From contig JAETOP010000088.1 of the NCBI GenBank assembly GCA_021771675.1, forward strand, positions 1-17,894: a stretch of 17,894 nt of DNA, in the 5' to 3' direction. Source of the stretch: Oscillospiraceae bacterium. Its GTDB lineage: Bacteria > Bacillota_A > Clostridia > Oscillospirales > Oscillospiraceae. Both the position numbers and the translations under genes were made by a program. Under the pieces are notes generated by a model. It was not told the DNA's origin, made no database searches, and worked only from the letters and a program-made list of their open reading frames with translations. This document shows, piece after piece, positions 15,468-17,894 of this stretch; position 1 is the stretch's first letter, and each line of letters opens with the position of its first letter.

Positions 15468-15878
15468 ATGGTTCGTGAGATCACGCGAGATGAAACGTTT
15501 TTAGCCCGGAAGGCTGAACCCGCCGCGCCGGAGGATCTATCCATCGCCCAAGATCTGCTGGACACCCTCGCCGCCCACAAGGACAGATGCGTGGGCATGG
15601 CGGCCAATATGATCGGTGTAAACAAACGCGTCATTGTCTTTGACAACGAGGGCACCTATATGGTCATGTTCAACCCGGAGATCGTCAAAAAGTCCGAGCC
15701 CTATCAGGCGGAGGAGGGCTGCCTGTCCCTGTCCGGTGTCCGCAAAGCCAAGCGCTGGAAGTCCATCAAGGTGCAGTATCAGAACGAGAAGTTCCAGACC
15801 CGCTTCAAGACCTTTACCGGTTGGACGGCCCAGATCATCCAGCATGAGATCAACCACTGCGATGGCATCATCATTTAG
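15468..15878 (+). CDS. def: Peptide deformylase, short form
   Basis: This 136-residue enzyme removes the formyl group from the starting methionine of new proteins. All three deformylase motifs are visible: motif 1 as CVGMAANMIG (about 44-53), motif 2 as EEGCLSLSG with the metal-binding cysteine, and motif 3 as QHEINHCDG with the HExxH metal site near the C-terminus. Motif 1 has asparagine where the canonical GxGxAAxQ has glutamine, which I associate with a short clostridial form. The ATG at 15468 has a GGGGAG site; the much longer frame running in from 14739 is opposite-strand shadow. Its 3' end overlaps the next gene by 17 bases. A deformylase on a mobile element is probably an accessory copy and could lower sensitivity to deformylase inhibitors; that is inference. 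Confidence 0.88.
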   Translation: MVREITRDETFLARKAEPAAPEDLSIAQDLLDTLAAHKDRCVGMAANMIGVNKRVIVFDNEGTYMVMFNPEIVKKSEPYQAEEGCLSLSGVRKAKRWKSIKVQYQNEKFQTRFKTFTGWTAQIIQHEINHCDGIII

Positions 15879-16392
15879 CACACCTTTGGAGCTTGGCCTG
15901 ACCATCCCCCTCCAGCGGCATCTTGGCATCAAAGCCCTGCCTTACGGCGAGGAATCGGATCGCCCCTTCTGCTGGGATCTCCACGTCATTCTCCTGCGGG
16001 GGCGGCCCTCCCTGCTGGCAGTCCACTGTCATAGCCGGTATGCTTTCGTACTTTACGATCTAAGCTGTCTGGATTGGGAACGCCTGCCGGAGGTTTTCCG
16101 GGAAGGCTTGGAACGCAGCCTGTCCGCCGCCGGGTTCCCGGCTGAAGCGGCAGAGCTGCTGTGCGGCAACCACAAGACGCTGTTCACCAAGACCCACGGA
16201 CGCCGAGAGGTAGCCTTCCTGAACCGGGCCTGGGATGACGTAATGGCCACCGAGCTGGCCTTGGACGAGAACACCCAAAACCAGCCCCTGTTGGATCAGA
16301 TCGTCAATGCCAAGCCCAGCCGGTGCGCGAGCTTTGACGGTCTGGGCATGGCGGTAGAACGGCTTTCGGCAGTTCTTCGGGAGTTGTCCTAA
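15862..16392 (+). CDS. DUF6933-like protein
   Basis: This 176-residue protein resembles the DUF6933 family, whose function is unknown to me. Typical segments are FCWDLHVILLRGRPSLLAVHCHSRYAFVLYDL (about 34-65), a helical EVFREGLERSLSAAGF stretch, and KTLFTKTHGRREVAFLNRAWDDV (about 101-123). The ATG at 15862 lies inside the end of the deformylase gene (17-base overlap), so the two are likely co-translated. A longer frame starting at 15634 would lie within the deformylase gene. Its stop codon ends one base before repeat copy 3 begins, so the repeat abuts the end of this operon. Family assignment is from pattern resemblance. Confidence 0.7.
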   Translation: MASSFSTPLELGLTIPLQRHLGIKALPYGEESDRPFCWDLHVILLRGRPSLLAVHCHSRYAFVLYDLSCLDWERLPEVFREGLERSLSAAGFPAEAAELLCGNHKTLFTKTHGRREVAFLNRAWDDVMATELALDENTQNQPLLDQIVNAKPSRCASFDGLGMAVERLSAVLRELS

Positions 16393-16393
16393 C

Positions 16394-16423
16394 TTGTTGT
16401 ATGCGTCTTGTTGATATAGTTCC
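16394..16423 (+). repeat. Dispersed repeat, copy 3
   Basis: This 30-base core matches copies 1 and 2 except for T instead of G at its seventh base. It begins immediately after the stop codon of the DUF6933-like gene. It is followed by an imperfect hairpin (TCCCA at 16421-16426 against TGGGT around 16435-16440) and the GGGGCGC tail also hinted at in copy 2. About 230 bases without a gene follow up to 16648; they hold the promoter described below. Confidence 0.88.
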
Positions 16424-16501
16424 TCCCAAGATTTTTGGGTGGGGCGCTCCAACAAGCTACTGGGGAACAGGAACACCAAATTTGTACTGTCGTCATTTCG
16501 C

Positions 16502-16536
16502 TTGTTTTTCAGCCTCAGATGTGGTAAACTGTTTAC
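16502..16536 (+). promoter_or_regulatory. Promoter with palindromic operator candidate
   Basis: TTGTTT (16502-16507) and TAAACT (16525-16530) are separated by 17 bases. A perfect palindrome, GTAAAC-T-GTTTAC (16524-16536), covers the -10 box, so a bound protein would block transcription. It lies about 115 bases upstream of the first gene of the 62-residue/GNAT/68-residue set. Autoregulation by one of these products is a reasonable guess. Confidence 0.55.
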
Positions 16537-16648
16537 AGCATTTAGTGAGAAGTGTGGTGAAGCACATGGGCACGGAAAGGTTAAGCCCATTGAGGTGACA
16601 AGATTAATTTCCGCCAGACTTGCAACGAATTTTGAAAGGGGCTCCATT

Positions 16649-16837
16649 ATGGCAAGCACAGTTGATGGCACGTTTAACCTGGAACAGGAGCTGGCCTTGA
16701 CCGAGAAGGAACAGGCAGAGCTGGAACGTGCAAAAGCCTTGCCAATTACCTTTGATGAGGACTGCCCTGAAACGACCTCGGAGCGCGCCCTGCGGTTTAG
16801 GCGTGTCAATCCTGTGCGGAGTACCGCCAGCCATTGA
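16649..16837 (+). CDS. Small acidic protein, possible antitoxin
   Basis: I do not recognise a named family in this 62-residue protein. It has a charged, probably helical first half (FNLEQELALTEKEQAELERAKALP) and a C-terminal tail (FDEDCPETTSERALRFRRVNP) that goes from acidic to basic, an arrangement seen in antitoxins with a toxin-wrapping tail. The ATG at 16649 has a clear GAAAGGGG site; a longer in-frame extension back to 16439 has no such support. The gene starts about 115 bases below a promoter with a palindromic operator and is followed 50 bases later by a GNAT acetyltransferase gene. A toxin-antitoxin role is inferred from size and order only. Confidence 0.65.
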   Translation: MASTVDGTFNLEQELALTEKEQAELERAKALPITFDEDCPETTSERALRFRRVNPVRSTASH

Positions 16838-16887
16838 CGATGCTCCGCCCATCGTTCGTGTGATGATTTAAAAAATGAGGCGATGTT

Positions 16888-17403
16888 GTGATGCGTCCAG
16901 CCTATTATGTTATAGATACGACAACCAACACGCCGATTCCCGCTGTTATCCGCCCTGCGGCCTGGAGAGATTTTCAGAAAACTGAAAACGAGCATTGGCA
17001 GACAAGTTGGCTTTCCAAGTTTATTCAGCAGGATGCGTTGGAAAAATATGCGCTTGAGCTTCGCGAATCAAAGGAACTGGTTGGACTTGGCGCATACCGC
17101 AATGTGCCGGAGGGTGTCCTCGTTGCAGTGGAATATATTGAAAGCTCCCCAGACAGCAACCCAACGCAGACGAATTCCCGCAAGTTTAGAGGCATCGGTG
17201 CGGCATTGCTGGCATTTGGCATTCAGCTTTCCATTGATTATGGCTATGGTGGCACAATTTATTTGAAAGCAAAAACCTCCGGACTCCGGGAACACTACAT
17301 CCGGGATTTTGGAGCTATTCCCTTCAGCCGCACAGACCCGTTCATGCTTTTGATCGATGGAGATGCCGCAAGAAATCTGTTCTCGCTGTTTTTAGAGGAG
17401 TGA
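16888..17403 (+). CDS. GNAT-family N-acetyltransferase
   Basis: This 171-residue protein is a GNAT acetyltransferase, transferring acetyl from acetyl-CoA to an amine. The acetyl-CoA pyrophosphate loop is SRKFRGIGAALLAFG (about 97-111, RxxGIG type). It is preceded by a beta strand (VLVAVEYIESSP) and followed by the usual alpha/beta pair (IYLKAKTSGLREHYIRDFGAIPF). I take the GTG at 16888, seven bases after GAGG; the ATG immediately after (16891) is equally plausible. The next gene starts three bases after its stop. A short gene just upstream and an operator-like palindrome recall GNAT toxin operons that acetylate aminoacyl-tRNA. However, the upstream protein is not a recognisable ribbon-helix-helix antitoxin, so an ordinary small-molecule or protein acetyltransferase is also possible. 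Confidence 0.82.
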   Translation: MMRPAYYVIDTTTNTPIPAVIRPAAWRDFQKTENEHWQTSWLSKFIQQDALEKYALELRESKELVGLGAYRNVPEGVLVAVEYIESSPDSNPTQTNSRKFRGIGAALLAFGIQLSIDYGYGGTIYLKAKTSGLREHYIRDFGAIPFSRTDPFMLLIDGDAARNLFSLFLEE

Positions 17404-17406
17404 ATA

Positions 17407-17613
17407 ATGTTGGAAGAGAAATATCTTAGATTAGATGATTTGGCCGCTCCTGATGGATATGTTGCGCCCTCCACCAGAGAAGATTTAGCCTATATCGCTT
17501 ATTTCCGTCAGGCCTGTAAACGGTATAATATTGACTTTGCCTCTGCGGATCAGGATGAGCGCGATTTTGTAATACGCATGGCTGAGAAAAATTTCGCCCG
17601 GAAGCGGGCTTGA
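17407..17613 (+). CDS. Small protein of unknown function downstream of GNAT
   Basis: This 68-residue protein is not one I recognise. It contains DLAAPDGYVAPSTREDLAYIAYFRQACKRYNIDF, then an acidic DQDERDFVIRMAEKNFARKRA end, probably mostly helical. The ATG at 17407 has an AGAGGAG site in the end of the GNAT gene and lies three bases after its stop, so the two are translationally linked. A small GC-rich inverted repeat (GCCCG-GAAG-CGGGC) sits at the very end of the gene without a T run. The 131 bases from here to the tRNA fragment show no gene. Confidence 0.65.
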   Translation: MLEEKYLRLDDLAAPDGYVAPSTREDLAYIAYFRQACKRYNIDFASADQDERDFVIRMAEKNFARKRA

Positions 17614-17744
17614 CCCATACGCCGACCCAGACGGCACAAGGAGCGCATGGAGGCAGTGGACAGGATAGTCTTGGAGAGTATCCGCATTCCGTTTAAACAG
17701 CACGGATTGGACATAAAATGGCCCCAAAAAGTTTCCGAGGACAG

Positions 17745-17789
17745 CTGGGGGTCAAGAGGCCGCAGGTTCAAGTCCTGTCACTCGGACCA
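17745..17789 (+). other. 3' half of tRNA-Pro(GGG), probable attachment site
   Basis: The sequence matches a tRNA-Pro from the anticodon loop to the CCA end. It has loop CTGGGGG with anticodon GGG (17745-17751), stem TCAAG, variable AGGCC, T arm GCAGG-TTCAAGT-CCTGT, acceptor strand CACTCGG, discriminator A and CCA. The matching 5' half is missing: the bases before 17745 do not pair with TCAAG, and no D arm is present. This is the usual remnant where an element has integrated into the 3' part of a tRNA gene, with the restored whole tRNA expected at the far end. The crossover would lie in the anticodon loop. Confidence 0.75.
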
Positions 17790-17790
17790 T

Positions 17791-17846
17791 AACTGGACAC
17801 CAATTTTGATACAATGGGTATCTTGATTGGTGTCCAGTTTCTTTTT
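17791..17846 (+). terminator. Strong terminator after the tRNA-Pro fragment
   Basis: AACTGGACACCAAT (17791-17804) and ATTGGTGTCCAGTT (17826-17839) are perfect reverse complements, with an inner GATAC/GTATC pair extending the stem, followed by a T-rich run. It starts two bases after CCA, as expected for the native terminator of a tRNA gene, and supports chromosomal sequence beginning at the fragment. Confidence 0.92.
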
Positions 17847-17894
17847 GTAAAAGCTCCTATTTGCAAGGGTTTTCATATACTTTTTAACGATAAC

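Noticed and set aside
503..16423. CRISPR array formed by the repeated 30-base cores
   Set aside because: The copies are thousands of bases apart with genes between them, no spacer-sized intervals and no cas genes.
16060..16995. 311-codon minus-strand open frame
   Set aside because: It crosses the DUF6933-like gene, repeat copy 3, the promoter and the 62-residue gene antisense, has no ribosome site evidence and no recognisable content.
17697..17789. A complete tRNA gene at the right edge
   Set aside because: The 5' acceptor strand, D arm and 5' anticodon stem are missing; only CCGAG at 17735 could pair with the acceptor by chance.

Overview
The window looks like part of an integrative, mobilizable element of a G+C-rich gut Firmicute, probably Clostridia/Oscillospiraceae. 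This rests on gene content (MobL-type relaxase, excisionase-like HTH protein, DUF6809-like and DUF6933-like proteins, a small clostridial-type deformylase), on strong AAAGGGG/GGAGG ribosome sites, and on a tRNA-Pro 3' fragment at the right edge. The genus is inferred. No type IV secretion genes, integrase or antibiotic-resistance gene are visible, so the element appears mobilizable rather than self-transmissible, at least within this window.

Left module (1-8000). A leftward run encodes a winged-helix protein (2991-3377), a frameshifted relaxosome-type gene (2520-2812), a MobL-like relaxase carrying a Sel1-repeat tail (571-2520) and an excisionase-like protein (257-463). The 178-base gap at 2813-2990 holds three hairpins and three TTGACCCC direct repeats and is a good oriT candidate. 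Diverging rightward from the winged-helix gene is the most striking locus: a 1024-residue protein with the DxDGD metal-binding motif and other signatures of single-chain two-barrel RNA polymerases related to eukaryotic RdRp/QDE-1 and phage YonO. It overlaps by 11 bases a second gene of unknown function, and a clear terminator follows. A small DUF6809-like gene lies beyond on the minus strand.

Middle module (8031-16393). A leftward four-gene defence operon (14514 to 8107) starts from a near-consensus promoter. It encodes a type III restriction (Res) subunit, a DUF5677-like protein, a type III DNA methyltransferase (Mod) and a TIR-domain protein. Res and Mod are G+C rich. The DUF5677 gene, the TIR gene and the target-recognition part of Mod are A+T rich, so the operon is a mosaic. 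Next come a Nudix hydrolase gene with a small acidic-protein gene (leftward), divergent from a peptide deformylase gene overlapping a DUF6933-like gene (rightward).

Right module (16424-17744). A promoter with a palindrome over its -10 box precedes a three-gene set: a 62-residue protein, a GNAT acetyltransferase and a 68-residue protein, possibly toxin-antitoxin-like. The module ends at the 3' half of a tRNA-Pro(GGG) followed by an excellent terminator, which is what an integration junction looks like.

Three near-identical 30-base repeats in the same orientation (503, 8001, 16394), each followed by a non-conserved hairpin, separate the modules. They are the main structural feature that the genes do not explain.
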